Below, in pieces: positions 1-8,112 of a stretch of 64,000 bases of DNA. Position numbers and translations under genes: made by a program. The notes beneath the pieces were generated by a model. That model was not told the DNA's origin. It worked only from the letters and a program-made list of their open reading frames with translations, and ran no database searches. This DNA comes from Arcanobacterium urinimassiliense (GTDB taxonomy: Bacteria > Actinomycetota > Actinomycetes > Actinomycetales > Actinomycetaceae). The first letter of the stretch is position 1, and each line of letters opens with the position of its first letter. Location: assembly GCF_900119495.1 (NCBI RefSeq), contig NZ_LT632435.1:515963-579962 (forward strand), written 5' to 3'.

Positions 1-1062
1 GCAATCCCCGGGTCAGATTTACCGGAAGTCTATGGTGCAGCTGATTTCGTATATTGGTACGACGGGCATCCGGATTATCCGCGTACCTGGCCGTTGCAGG
101 CAAAAGAAGTAGCCGTAATCGGTGCCGGAAATGTGGCTTTAGATATTTCGCGTATTCTCGCGAAACATCCAGATGACTTAATGAGCACAGAAATTCCGGA
201 AAATGTAGAGGCAGGATTACGGGAGTCTCCCGTCACTGATGTGCATCTCTTTGCTCGGCGGGGGCCAGCGCAGGTGAAATTTACCCCGATGGAATTGCGG
301 GAACTCGGGCAAGTACCGGATGTAGATATTATTGTCTACGAAGAAGATTTCCAATATGATGCCGCTTCGGAAGAAAAAGTAAATTCGGTGCGGATGACTC
401 GGCAAGTAGTGAGTATTCTTACTGATTATCTATTTGATCAGGAAGAGGAAAAGACTGCTAGTCGCCGTATACATTTACATATGATGTCGCAGCCGGCGGA
501 AATTCTCGGCACGGATCATGTGGAAGGCATCCGGATGGAACGCACTGCTTTGCAGGGCGATGGGAGTGTGAAAGGTACCGGAGAATACGTAGATTATCCA
601 GTACAAGCGGTCTACAGAGCCATTGGCTACTATTCTTCTCCTATTGCCGGAGCTCCATTTGATGCTGAACGCGGCGTAGTTCCCAATGTGGCGGGGCGTA
701 TCTTGGACGAGAATACAGGTGAGCCGCTATCGGGTATGTATGCTACGGGTTGGATTAAGCGCGGACCAGTCGGCCTTATCGGATCTACTAAATCTGATGC
801 GCAGGAAACTATTCAAAATTTAGTTTCTGATTACGAGGCAGGTAAGCTGGCGGCAACTACTACTGATTTGGGCTGGAAAGCTATGCAAAAGCTTTTGGAA
901 GCACGCGATATTCACTACACCACTTGGCACGGATGGGAACTACTGGAAGATTTTGAGAAATCGCTGGGGTCAGCCGTCGGGCGTGAGCGTATAAAGGTAG
1001 TGGAGCGCGATACGATGGCGGCAATATCGCGGGGCGAATCCCATGCTGGAAAGCTTTATTAG
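1..1062 (+). CDS. fprA: Ferredoxin/flavodoxin--NADP reductase, FprA type, 5' truncated
   Basis: The frame is open from base 1, so the gene enters from the left; 353 residues are visible and roughly the first 100 (the FAD-binding GxGxxG) lie outside. The enzyme is a cytosolic flavoprotein that passes electrons between NADPH and ferredoxin. Visible support: the early GHPDYPRTWPL segment typical of FprA/adrenodoxin reductase proteins, the NADP-binding Rossmann motif VIGAGNVALDISRIL at about residues 39-53, the FARRGPAQVKF stretch, and the C-terminal GWIKRGPVGLIGSTKSDA block. The internal ATG at 94 is not the true start. It ends in TAG, 144 bases before tRNA-Tyr. The family call is firm; the physiological electron partner cannot be read from the sequence. 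Confidence 0.9.
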   Translation, partial: AIPGSDLPEVYGAADFVYWYDGHPDYPRTWPLQAKEVAVIGAGNVALDISRILAKHPDDLMSTEIPENVEAGLRESPVTDVHLFARRGPAQVKFTPMELRELGQVPDVDIIVYEEDFQYDAASEEKVNSVRMTRQVVSILTDYLFDQEEEKTASRRIHLHMMSQPAEILGTDHVEGIRMERTALQGDGSVKGTGEYVDYPVQAVYRAIGYYSSPIAGAPFDAERGVVPNVAGRILDENTGEPLSGMYATGWIKRGPVGLIGSTKSDAQETIQNLVSDYEAGKLAATTTDLGWKAMQKLLEARDIHYTTWHGWELLEDFEKSLGSAVGRERIKVVERDTMAAISRGESHAGKLY

Positions 1063-1206
1063 GCAGGAAAAATTAGTAAGTGTGACGATTATGGCATGCG
1101 AATTACGGGATTCGGTTTGAATATAACTGCCTTTACCTGCTAATCTCATTTGTCGTGCACAAGTTGCGGATTGCTCAGTTTCTGAGTGAGAAGCAATATC
1201 TGCCGC

Positions 1207-1290
1207 GGCGGGTTGACAGAGCGGCCAAATGTACCTGACTGTAAATCAGGCGCGTAAGCTACGGGGGTTCGAATCCCTCACCCGCCACCA
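1207..1290 (+). tRNA. tRNA-Tyr (GTA)
   Basis: The acceptor stem GGCGGGT (1207-1213) pairs with ACCCGCC (1280-1286). The anticodon GTA is at 1241-1243 in a CCTGA/TCAGG stem. The variable region is long, as expected for a class II tRNA-Tyr, and the T loop reads TTCGAAT. Discriminator A1287 is followed by an encoded CCA (1288-1290). Confidence 0.95.
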
Positions 1291-1292
1291 GG

Positions 1293-1316
1293 AATTTAAG
1301 AAGTTTTTCTTAAATT
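1293..1316 (+). terminator. AT-rich hairpin after tRNA-Tyr
   Basis: AATTTAAGAA (1293-1302) and TTCTTAAATT (1307-1316) form a perfect 10-bp stem with a GTTT loop three bases after the tRNA CCA end. The position fits a tRNA terminator or 3'-processing signal, but the stem is AT-rich and no U-run longer than three follows. The remaining bases up to tRNA-Thr show no gene. Confidence 0.45.
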
Positions 1317-1400
1317 TCGCAGACTGCGTGACCGGCTTCACCGGAAAATTTTATTGCGCCGTTTCCGGAGCAAAAAATATTTGGTAAGCTGGCAGGCGTT

Positions 1401-1473
1401 GCCCCGATAGCTCAGTCGGCAGAGCGTCTCCATGGTAAGGAGAAGGTCAAGGGTTCGATTCCCTTTCGGGGCT
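1401..1473 (+). tRNA. tRNA-Thr (GGT)
   Basis: The acceptor stem GCCCCGA (1401-1407) pairs with TCGGGGC (1466-1472). The anticodon GGT sits in a TCTCC/GGAGA stem. The T loop is TTCGATT and the discriminator is T1473. No CCA is encoded. The tRNA-Thr, tRNA-Met, rpmG order is conserved upstream of secE in actinobacteria. Confidence 0.95.
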
Positions 1474-1477
1474 CGGT

Positions 1478-1501
1478 GCATTTTCCGCTCGTGGAAAATG
1501 C
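1478..1501 (+). other. Perfect hairpin between tRNA-Thr and tRNA-Met
   Basis: GCATTTTCC (1478-1486) and GGAAAATGC (1493-1501) form a 9-bp stem around GCTCGT, filling nearly all of the 32-base spacer between the two tRNAs. It has no U-run, so a processing or spacing role in a dicistronic tRNA precursor is more likely than termination. The role is inference. Confidence 0.5.
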
Positions 1502-1505
1502 CAGC

Positions 1506-1579
1506 GGCGGGGTAGCTCAGTTGGTCAGAGCGCACGACTCATAATCGTGAGGTCGCGGGTTCAAACCCCGCCTCCGCTA
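1506..1579 (+). tRNA. tRNA-Met (CAT), elongator type
   Basis: The acceptor stem GGCGGGG (1506-1512) pairs with CTCCGCT (1572-1578) through five Watson-Crick and two G-T pairs. The anticodon CAT lies in a CACGA/TCGTG stem. The T arm is GCGGG-TTCAAAC-CCCGC and the discriminator is A1579, with no encoded CCA. The paired first acceptor position (G-T) and the lack of three G-C pairs closing the anticodon stem argue for the elongator rather than the initiator. Confidence 0.92.
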
Positions 1580-1631
1580 CTGGAAAGCAAGGAGCACCCG
1601 CTCCATCCATAACCGAACGTGAGGAAATATC

Positions 1632-1802
1632 GTGGCAAGCAATTCTTCAGACGTTCGCCCCAAGATTACCCTCGCCTGCGAGGTTTGCAAGGAGCGAAAC
1701 TACATTACGCGCAAGAATCGGCGCAACACCCCGGACCGGCTCGAGCTTAAAAAATATTGCCCGCGCTGCCGGAAGTCGACGGTGCATAGAGAGACTCGCT
1801 AG
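1632..1802 (+). CDS. rpmG: 50S ribosomal protein bL33
   Basis: This 56-residue protein starts at GTG 1632 behind a purine-rich GTGAGGAAATATC stretch. It is a zinc-type (C+) bL33: two CxxC pairs are visible, CEVC near residue 16 and CPRC near residue 43, with the usual [18 protein letters not shown] core. It binds 23S rRNA at the E site of the large subunit. It lies 52 bases after tRNA-Met and is probably co-transcribed with the tRNAs. A terminator follows at 1854. Confidence 0.95.
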   Translation: MASNSSDVRPKITLACEVCKERNYITRKNRRNTPDRLELKKYCPRCRKSTVHRETR

Positions 1803-1853
1803 TTAGCTCAGCAGCTGTTTGGCTGCTAGGTGCGGCGAGATATATTACATAGG

Positions 1854-1880
1854 GGAGACTCCTGCGCGGGGTCTCCTTTT
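1854..1880 (+). terminator. Intrinsic terminator after rpmG
   Basis: GGAGAC (1854-1859) pairs with GTCTCC (1871-1876), followed by TTTTCTCTT. It separates the tRNA-rpmG unit from murB. Confidence 0.7.
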
Positions 1881-1884
1881 CTCT

Positions 1885-1898
1885 TATAGAATGAGGAT
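1885..1898 (+). promoter_or_regulatory. Candidate -10 for a leaderless murB transcript
   Basis: TATAGA at 1885-1890 is followed eight bases later by the murB ATG. No Shine-Dalgarno sequence stands at a normal distance (GAGG ends only two bases before the ATG). This fits transcription starting at or next to the start codon, which is common in actinobacteria. I see no good -35. Inference from spacing only. Confidence 0.35.
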
Positions 1899-3074
1899 AT
1901 GTACTGCTATATTCCAGAGCCTAGTGAGCCCACAGATACTATTCCACCGGTATTATCTACTCGTTTTCAGCCGGAGGCTACCTCTTTTGCCCAGATGACC
2001 ACTATCGGTGTAGGGGGCCGGGCTGCGGAAGTAATAGAAACTGATTCGGAAGCAGATTTTATAGCAGCAATTAGTGCTGCCGATAAAGCTGGAAAGCCAC
2101 TTTTAGTAATTGGTGGTGGATCGAATATCTTGGCCGCAGATAGCGAATTTTCCGGGGTAGTGGTGCGCTATACCAAGAGCGATATTACTACCCTAGAAGA
2201 AGATTCCTGTGGGGGAGCCCGTATGCGCGTAGCGGCGGGTACTCCTTGGGATGAAGTGGTAGTTTATGCTATTTCCCATGGCTGGATGGGCATGGAAGCT
2301 CTTTCGGGAATTCCCGGTAGTGCAGGGGCAGCTCCGGTGCAAAATATAGGAGCTTATGGGCAAGAAGTAGCTGGGGTAATTGCCGCTGTGCGCACTTATG
2401 ATCGGGAGACGGCAGCGCAACGTACGCTTTTTTTGAGTGATTTAGAGCTAGGATATCGGAATTCACTTTTGAAGAAATCGATGACGGAAGGAAAATGGGG
2501 GCCTTCTCCGCGCTGGATTGTGCTGAGCGTAGATTTTCATTTGCGCCGTGCCACTCTATCTGCTCCTATTCGCTATCGGCAGCTGGCTGCGGAATTGCAG
2601 GTAGAAGAAGGGGAGCGAGTACCTGCTGCGCAAGTGCGTGCCGCCGTATTGAAATTGCGCCGGCAAAAAGGGATGGTGCTTTCGGCAGATGACCGTGATA
2701 CCTATTCGCTCGGTTCTTTCTTCACTAATCCAGTTCTGCGGGAAGAAGAAGCGCAAAAGTTACCTCCAGAAGCTCCCCGCTATCCATTGCGAGAAGAAGC
2801 TGCCGTAAATCAAATCGGGGGAGAAGCTCCTATAATTCCAGGTTGGCAAAAAACTTCTGCGGCTTGGTTAATTGCACATGCTGGCTATCAGGCGGGATAT
2901 GCGCTACCCGGCCCAGCGGCAATTTCTACTAAGCATTCCTTAGCTTTAACTAATCGAGGCGGGGCCACAGCTGCGCAAATAATGCAGTTAGCTGAGGAGA
3001 TACGGGCAGGAGTGCGTAATAAGTACGGAGTAGAACTGGTGCCAGAGCCCGTACTGGTAGGCTTTAATCACTGA
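1899..3074 (+). CDS. murB: UDP-N-acetylenolpyruvoylglucosamine reductase MurB
   Basis: MurB is the cytosolic FAD enzyme that reduces the enolpyruvyl group to make UDP-N-acetylmuramate for peptidoglycan. The 391-residue protein shows the FAD-binding TTIGVGGRA segment near residue 34, the VIGGGSNILAAD motif near 70, the GIPGSAGAAPVQNIGAYGQE block near 138, the YRNSLLK stretch and the GSFFTNP motif near 272 that carries the catalytic serine region. Other possible starts downstream would remove little before the FAD domain. Its 3' end overlaps the convergent add gene by 7 bases. The murB-add-aspC-secE order is also seen in Streptomyces. Confidence 0.96.
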   Translation: MYCYIPEPSEPTDTIPPVLSTRFQPEATSFAQMTTIGVGGRAAEVIETDSEADFIAAISAADKAGKPLLVIGGGSNILAADSEFSGVVVRYTKSDITTLEEDSCGGARMRVAAGTPWDEVVVYAISHGWMGMEALSGIPGSAGAAPVQNIGAYGQEVAGVIAAVRTYDRETAAQRTLFLSDLELGYRNSLLKKSMTEGKWGPSPRWIVLSVDFHLRRATLSAPIRYRQLAAELQVEEGERVPAAQVRAAVLKLRRQKGMVLSADDRDTYSLGSFFTNPVLREEEAQKLPPEAPRYPLREEAAVNQIGGEAPIIPGWQKTSAAWLIAHAGYQAGYALPGPAAISTKHSLALTNRGGATAAQIMQLAEEIRAGVRNKYGVELVPEPVLVGFNH

Positions 3075-4099
3075 TTTTCAAGGTTTTCATCAGCTAGCCA
3101 GGCGGTGATTTCTTGGTTCCACTGTGCTTTATCTGCTGGTGCAGCTAAAGAAGCTGCTACGGTGGAGCGCGCCAGCTGCGCAATTTCGGTATCGCTTAAT
3201 CCGATTTTGCGGGCATTTTCATACTGGGCAGTGAGGCGGGAGAGGAAAAGCAGCGGATCATCTGCCCCGAGGGCAATTTGCGCTCCGGCGTTTACCAAAG
3301 TGCGCAGCGGTACTTCCTGTAAATCTTTATATACTCCGAGCGAGATATTAGAAGCGGGGCATACTTCTACCGCAATTTCATTTTCTACCAGATATTCCAA
3401 TAAGCGGGGATCTTCTACAGCCCGCACTCCGTGCCCAATCCGGCGCGGATGTAAATAACGAATTACTTCTTTTATATGTTCGGGGCCTAGTAGTTCTCCG
3501 CCGTGTGGCACCGATGCTAAACCAGCGTTACGTGCAATTGTAAAGGCCTTTGCCCAATCGGAAGTTTCTCCGCGGCGCTCGTCGTTGGAAAGTCCAAAAC
3601 CTACTACTTTTCCGGCGCCTTCTCCCGCATGCCGAGCGGCTAGGCGAGCCAGTGTGCACGCATCTAGGGGGTGCTTCATCCGGGATGCTGCCACGATTAT
3701 TGCTACTTGCACTCCAGTTGCATGCGAAGCTTGTTCTGCTTCATCCAGCACTATTTCTAAAGCCGGAGTAATTCCACCTACGAAAGGGGCATAAGAAGTA
3801 GGGTCAATCTGTATCTCTAAACGCCGAGAGCCTTCTTTCGCATCGTCTTCGGCTGCTTCGCGCACAATCCGGCGCATAGCTGCTTCGCTGCGTACCACTT
3901 TTCGAGCGGCATCGTAGGCGCGCTGGAAGCGGAACCAACCGCGTTTATCAGCAGGTACTTGCAGGGCAGTATTGGCAGTTAGATTCTCTGGTAGGCGTAT
4001 ACCCTGCTGCGTAGCTAAATCTTGCAAAGTAGAAAGCCGCATAGAGCCGGTAAAATGCAGATGCAAATGAGTCTTCGGTAAAGCATTAAGATCCCGCAT
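3068..4099 (-). CDS. add: Adenosine deaminase
   Basis: This is a zinc hydrolase that converts adenosine (or deoxyadenosine) to inosine for purine salvage. The 343-residue reading begins at ATG 4099 (MRDLNALPKTHLHLHFTG); a TTG at 4123 would add eight residues but has a poor ribosome site. Support: the metal motif HLHLH near the N-terminus, the HGGE motif mid-protein, the RIGHG motif with the EVCPASN segment after it, and the ALGADDPLLF motif with the metal-binding Asp. The related aminodeoxyfutalosine or adenine deaminases remain possible. It is convergent with murB and divergent from the gene at 4153. Confidence 0.88.
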   Translation of the reverse strand: MRDLNALPKTHLHLHFTGSMRLSTLQDLATQQGIRLPENLTANTALQVPADKRGWFRFQRAYDAARKVVRSEAAMRRIVREAAEDDAKEGSRRLEIQIDPTSYAPFVGGITPALEIVLDEAEQASHATGVQVAIIVAASRMKHPLDACTLARLAARHAGEGAGKVVGFGLSNDERRGETSDWAKAFTIARNAGLASVPHGGELLGPEHIKEVIRYLHPRRIGHGVRAVEDPRLLEYLVENEIAVEVCPASNISLGVYKDLQEVPLRTLVNAGAQIALGADDPLLFLSRLTAQYENARKIGLSDTEIAQLARSTVAASLAAPADKAQWNQEITAWLADENLENQ

Positions 4100-4152
4100 A
4101 TTTCTATTCTGGCAGGTCTGCAAGATTTTTCGTCTTTCATTTGGAAAAAGCA

Positions 4153-5448
4153 GTGAACATCTCTATAAATAGATATGTGGTGAAGAGTATGCAGGAAAGA
4201 GCCGAACGGCGGGCGCTTAGCTTATTGCAGGAGCAGGCTGGCGATATGCTGCGTATGTGCTGCGAGGCAGATGTGGTAGTGCGCTCTTGGAAAGTACACC
4301 GGATTCACCATCGCCCCGGAGCAGGCGTTTCGGTGGGATATAGCGTAATAGTAGACGATACGGCTGCGCGGGAACGGCGCAGTATCTATATGGTGGCTTC
4401 CACTGGGAATATCTCTGATAAGCATCTGCAGCGAGTAGCGGCAAAAAAGCTCCGGTTGGGGGATTTAGAAGTTAAAGTCTGGGAATATCCGGCTGATCCA
4501 GAGTTGCCAGCTTTGCCCTTAGCTTGTAATCAGCAAAAAATGAGCGCTTTCCTAGGAGAATCCGTGGATTTGGAACTACTGGGATATCGTCCTACCCGCC
4601 GCGCAATTTTCCGGATTGATAGGCAGCAGGCCGCACCGCTGTATGGAAAAGTAATTTGCCCCGCGCGGCAAACTGATTTAGAAAGACGCCTGCGGGTGAT
4701 GGAGAAATTCCCCGGAGGTGCTCCGCAGGTTTTTCGCACGGCACCGGGTTTAGTACTCATGACGGCGGTGCCGGGAATTTCGCTGGCTCGTTACTTTATA
4801 ACGCGTGCTACTCTCTTGCCGAATGGTTTGGAAGATACTCTGCAAAGTTTGCACGAGGCGTTAGAATCTCTGCCAGCAGAGGTGATGGATTTTCCGCCGC
4901 GCCCGGCATGGGCGGAAAAATGTGAACATTACGGAGTGGCGGCAGCTTTGCGCTTGCCGGCGGAGGCGCAGCGATGCCGCCAGGCCGCGGCAGATATTCG
5001 GGCGCTGCTTCGATTGGCGGATCTAGGCCCGCTTGCTCCAGTGCACGGCGATTTTTATGAAGCCAATATCTGTATCGATCCGCAGCGCGGGCAGGTGACT
5101 GGGTTATTAGATTTAGATTCGCTCGGTCCGGGCCGGCGGGTATACGACTGGGGTTGTCTGCTAGGGCATATGTCGGTGCTCTATCAGCTGGCACCGCGCC
5201 TCTATCCGCAAGTGCCGCAGTTGCTTCCGCTCTGGTTTAGCGAAATTTCGCAATGGGAAGACGGGGTGGCGCTCGCAGCGGCCGCCGCTGGGGTGACGCT
5301 TTCTTTAATTGCGGGAGCGCGAAAAAATACGCATTTAGGAAAAAATAGTGATGCGGAGGCACAGGCGCGCCTCCGCATCACGGAAGAGTGGATTGCTGCC
5401 GCTTTTGCTTTGCAGCGGGGAAATAAGGCTTATATACCGGGGAAATAA
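4153..5448 (+). CDS. Phosphotransferase-family (APH-like kinase fold) protein
   Basis: This is an aminoglycoside phosphotransferase/choline kinase-like protein; the substrate is unknown. The kinase signature is clear: the catalytic HGDFYEANIC (HxDxxxxN) near residue 303 and the metal-binding LLDLDSLGPG near 322, followed by YDWG. The N-terminal 200 residues resemble the smaller lobe only loosely. I prefer GTG 4153 with GGAAAAAG two bases upstream; TTG 4141 is the longer option. It is divergent from add with only about 53 bases between starts, so promoters must be very close. Maltokinase-like or antibiotic-kinase roles are not supported by anything specific. Its last codons lie in a short tandem duplication (5417-5453). 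Confidence 0.75.
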   Translation: MNISINRYVVKSMQERAERRALSLLQEQAGDMLRMCCEADVVVRSWKVHRIHHRPGAGVSVGYSVIVDDTAARERRSIYMVASTGNISDKHLQRVAAKKLRLGDLEVKVWEYPADPELPALPLACNQQKMSAFLGESVDLELLGYRPTRRAIFRIDRQQAAPLYGKVICPARQTDLERRLRVMEKFPGGAPQVFRTAPGLVLMTAVPGISLARYFITRATLLPNGLEDTLQSLHEALESLPAEVMDFPPRPAWAEKCEHYGVAAALRLPAEAQRCRQAAADIRALLRLADLGPLAPVHGDFYEANICIDPQRGQVTGLLDLDSLGPGRRVYDWGCLLGHMSVLYQLAPRLYPQVPQLLPLWFSEISQWEDGVALAAAAAGVTLSLIAGARKNTHLGKNSDAEAQARLRITEEWIAAAFALQRGNKAYIPGK

Positions 5449-5453
5449 GGCTT
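5417..5453 (+). repeat. Direct repeat across a stop codon
   Basis: A 15-base block, GGGGAAATAAGGCTT, occurs at 5417-5431 and again at 5439-5453, a 22-base period. The first copy is read as coding sequence; the second, shifted by one base, supplies the TAA stop at 5446-5448. The 81 bases between this gene and the convergent aminotransferase hold no convincing terminator. Confidence 0.85.
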
Positions 5454-5529
5454 CGTCTATTTCTAGATTCCAGCTCCTATTTTGCCGGCCGGGCTTTATT
5501 TGCTCTCCGCTGTGCGGCTTTCCATTCGT

Positions 5530-6735
5530 TCAGCAAAATAGTTTTTGCAAGCGGGTAATTCCAGCTACTAAGTCCTCATCCGAGAGTGCATATCCTAGGC
5601 GAATATAGCCGGGGGCTCCGAAAGCTTCGCCTGGCACTACTGCTACCTCTGCTTCTTCCAGAATCAAGGCAGCTAATTCACTACTACTTGTAGCTTTTTT
5701 ACCAGCAAATTCTTTATTTAATAGCCCTTCTACATTCGGGAATACGTAAAAAGCTCCGGTCGGTTCCGGCACATCGAGTTGCGGAATTTCGCGTAGCATT
5801 TTCACAATAGTTTGCCGGCGTCTATCAAATGCTTGGCGCATTTCTTCTACCACGCTCTGATCGCCGTTCAATGCCGCTAACGCAGCCCGTTGCGCCACGT
5901 TATTCACATTGGAAGTGATATGCGATTGGAAATTAGCTACCTGCTTCATCACATCGGCCGGACCATAAATCCAACCAACGCGCCACCCCGTCATCGCGTA
6001 GGTCTTAGCTACCCCATTTACTACGAGGGTTTGATCGGCTAGTTCCGGTACTTCGGCCAGAATATAAGCTGGCTGCCCTTGGTAGACTAAATGCTCATAA
6101 ATTTCATCGCTTATAATCCAGATGCCGTGCTCTAAAGCCCATTTGCCAAGAGCGCGGATTTCTTCTGCGCTATAGACTGCTCCGGTTGGATTAGAGGGGG
6201 AGCAGAGGAGCAGCGCTTTGGTCTTTGCGCTCCGAGCGGCCTCTAATTGTTCGATGCTGACCTTATAGCCTTGGGCAGAACCGGCAAATACTTCTACCGG
6301 AGTGCCGCCGCACAGGCGAATTACCTCGGGATAGGTGGTCCAATAAGGAGCGGGTAAAATTACTTCGTCACCGGGGTCTACTAAAGCGGCAAAGGCTTCG
6401 AAAACTGCTTGTTTTCCGCCGTTAGTTACTACTACGTTATTGGCGTCTATTTTTACTCCGGAATCGCGCGCTGTTTTTGCCACGATTGCTTCCCGTAGCT
6501 CCGGGAGGCCCTTTGCTGGAGTGTATTTATGATTACGGGGATCGCGGGCGGCGGCGAGTGCGGCTTCTACTATAAAATCTGGAGTAGGAAAATTCGGCTC
6601 ACCGGCTCCGAAGCCAATTACGGGTTTTCCGGCCGCCTTTAGGGCTTTAGCTTTCGCGTCGACGGCGAGAGTAGCTGATTCTTTTAATGCGCCAAGGCGG
6701 GCCGATACCCGCCGGGTTACTGTAGTATTACTCAT
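5530..6735 (-). CDS. aspC: Class I aminotransferase (aspartate/aromatic type)
   Basis: This is a cytosolic PLP enzyme moving amino groups between aspartate (or aromatic amino acids) and 2-oxoglutarate. The 401-residue length is normal for the AspC Ib subfamily. Visible: [12 protein letters not shown] near residue 43, the [11 protein letters not shown] cofactor segment, [12 protein letters not shown] with the PLP-ring Asn, [11 protein letters not shown] with the Asp/Tyr pair, and the Schiff-base lysine in [16 protein letters not shown] near 242. The C-terminal [10 protein letters not shown] holds the substrate carboxylate Arg. The exact substrate is inferred from family and from synteny with the aspC next to secE in streptomycetes. 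It starts at ATG 6735, divergent from tRNA-Trp. Confidence 0.9.
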   Translation of the reverse strand: MSNTTVTRRVSARLGALKESATLAVDAKAKALKAAGKPVIGFGAGEPNFPTPDFIVEAALAAARDPRNHKYTPAKGLPELREAIVAKTARDSGVKIDANNVVVTNGGKQAVFEAFAALVDPGDEVILPAPYWTTYPEVIRLCGGTPVEVFAGSAQGYKVSIEQLEAARSAKTKALLLCSPSNPTGAVYSAEEIRALGKWALEHGIWIISDEIYEHLVYQGQPAYILAEVPELADQTLVVNGVAKTYAMTGWRVGWIYGPADVMKQVANFQSHITSNVNNVAQRAALAALNGDQSVVEEMRQAFDRRRQTIVKMLREIPQLDVPEPTGAFYVFPNVEGLLNKEFAGKKATSSSELAALILEEAEVAVVPGEAFGAPGYIRLGYALSDEDLVAGITRLQKLFC

Positions 6736-6919
6736 GCTTCTATGGTGTCACAAATTCTTAGCAGAGGGCATGATACAAGGCGAAGAGGTGAGAAATACAG
6801 CACGCTTCGGGCAGAAAATTGCCAGCTGCCGGTAAAGCCGACTAGGCTTGTTCAAGCTGTGTATTGCTGTGGAAAATTTACAGCTGCATCGGGCATAATA
6901 GAATATGCCTGCCGACTAT

Positions 6920-6995
6920 AGGGTAGTGGCGCAATTGGTAGCGCACCGGTCTCCAAAACCGGCGGTTGTGGGTTCGAGTCCCTCCTACCCTGCCA
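6920..6995 (+). tRNA. tRNA-Trp (CCA)
   Basis: The acceptor stem AGGGTAG (6920-6926) pairs with CTACCCT (6985-6991). The anticodon CCA is at 6953-6955 within CCGGT/ACCGG. The T loop is TTCGAGT, the discriminator G6992 is as expected for tRNA-Trp, and CCA is encoded at 6993-6995. It immediately precedes secE, a conserved actinobacterial arrangement. Confidence 0.96.
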
Positions 6996-7045
6996 AGAAG
7001 GTGATTCTGCAGGAGAATTATTTTCAGTTTTAGAGAGGATATATC

Positions 7046-7294
7046 GTGGATAACGTAGTAGGAGCGAAAGGGCATTCTTCGCCTGCTGCGCCGCCGCGCA
7101 AGGCGAGCATTTTTACGCGCATTATTACTTTTTTCAAAGAAGTAATTGCCGAATTCAAAAAAGTGCAGCGCCCTACGGCGGAGGAGCTGTGGAATATGTT
7201 TCTCACGGTTATCTCTTTCTTAATTGTGATTATGATTTTTGTCGGTTTGGTAGACGTAGTATTCAGCAAGATGGTCTTCTGGGTATTCGGTTAA
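7046..7294 (+). CDS. secE: Preprotein translocase subunit SecE
   Basis: This 82-residue single-span SecE starts at GTG 7046 after a GAGAGGATAT ribosome site. The amphipathic segment RIITFFKEVIAEFKKVQRPT (about 25-44) is the signature SecE helix. One membrane span follows (TVISFLIVIMIFVGLVDVVF, about 54-73). SecE clamps SecY in the protein-export channel. The next gene is nusG, with 41 bases to its chosen start. Confidence 0.95.
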   Translation: MDNVVGAKGHSSPAAPPRKASIFTRIITFFKEVIAEFKKVQRPTAEELWNMFLTVISFLIVIMIFVGLVDVVFSKMVFWVFG

Positions 7295-7335
7295 ACTGAG
7301 CCGGAATTCTATTTAGTTTGCAGGAAGCAGGGAAA

Positions 7336-8052
7336 ATGTCGGAAAACACCGCCGCGGAAAATTTAGAAGCGGAAGCAGCTGCCGCTGCGCAAGCGGAGAA
7401 TGCAGAGAACGCTGCGGGTGCGGAAAATCAGCCGGAAGAAGTGACGGCGGAAAGTATCCGTGCGCAATTGCGGGGTCTCCCCGGGCGTTGGTATGTGCTG
7501 CATACTTATTCCGGTTATGAAAAGCGCGTAAAGCAAGACTTAGAGACGCGTATTCACTCTATGAATATGGAAGATTATATTTTCCAAATCGAAGTACCGA
7601 TGGAAGAGTTCATAGAAGTGAAGAAGGGGCAAAACAAGGTTATATCGCGGGTGCGGATGCCTGGTTATGCTCTAGTGCGCATGGATCTCACGGATGAATC
7701 TTGGCGGGTAGTGAAAGATACTAACGGCGTCACCGGCTTTGTAGGCAATGGTCGCGAGCCAGTGGCTTTGACCGCTGACGAAGTTGTGGAGATGTTCACC
7801 CCGCTCGTAGAGCAGAAAGCAGCTAAAGAAGCTGTTGCTGCTGGTAAACCAGTGAAAGTGGGAGCTCCGGAGCTCGTAACTGAATACGAAGTAGGCGAGA
7901 CTGTGACCCTTACCACTGAGCCGTGGGTAGGAATGCCCGCTACAATTTCTCAAGTTGATGCGGTAAACCAGCGGCTTACCGTACTCATGACGCTTGTCGG
8001 CCAGGAAACCCCGGTCGATTTGTCGTTCGCGCAAGTACAGAAGATGGACTAG
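7336..8052 (+). CDS. nusG: Transcription termination/antitermination factor NusG
   Basis: NusG binds RNA polymerase beside the clamp and links it to Rho or ribosomes. I choose ATG 7336, which follows GCAGGGAAA; the upstream TTG lacks a site. The 238-residue protein has an Ala/Glu-rich N-terminal extension of about 50 residues (common in actinobacteria), the NGN domain from WYVLHTYSGYEKRVKQDLE onward, and a C-terminal KOW-type region (VGETVTLTTEPWVGMPATIS). The segment between the domains is longer than in E. coli NusG. It leads into rplK 60 bases later. Confidence 0.95.
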   Translation: MSENTAAENLEAEAAAAAQAENAENAAGAENQPEEVTAESIRAQLRGLPGRWYVLHTYSGYEKRVKQDLETRIHSMNMEDYIFQIEVPMEEFIEVKKGQNKVISRVRMPGYALVRMDLTDESWRVVKDTNGVTGFVGNGREPVALTADEVVEMFTPLVEQKAAKEAVAAGKPVKVGAPELVTEYEVGETVTLTTEPWVGMPATISQVDAVNQRLTVLMTLVGQETPVDLSFAQVQKMD

Positions 8053-8112
8053 CGCGGCGGCGCCCGCTGCTATTGCCAGGTAGCGGTTCATTTAATTAAG
8101 TAAAGGATTAAT

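Noticed and set aside
1338-1535. 65-codon minus frame over tRNA-Thr and tRNA-Met
   Set aside because: Lies across two well-formed tRNAs and reads as a reversed tRNA artefact.
4153-5448. Antibiotic-resistance aminoglycoside kinase
   Set aside because: Only the general kinase motifs match; chromosomal housekeeping context and no mobile-element marks give no support for a resistance role.
6878-7075. 65-codon minus frame over tRNA-Trp
   Set aside because: Spans the tRNA and the secE start; a known type of false annotation from tRNA sequence.
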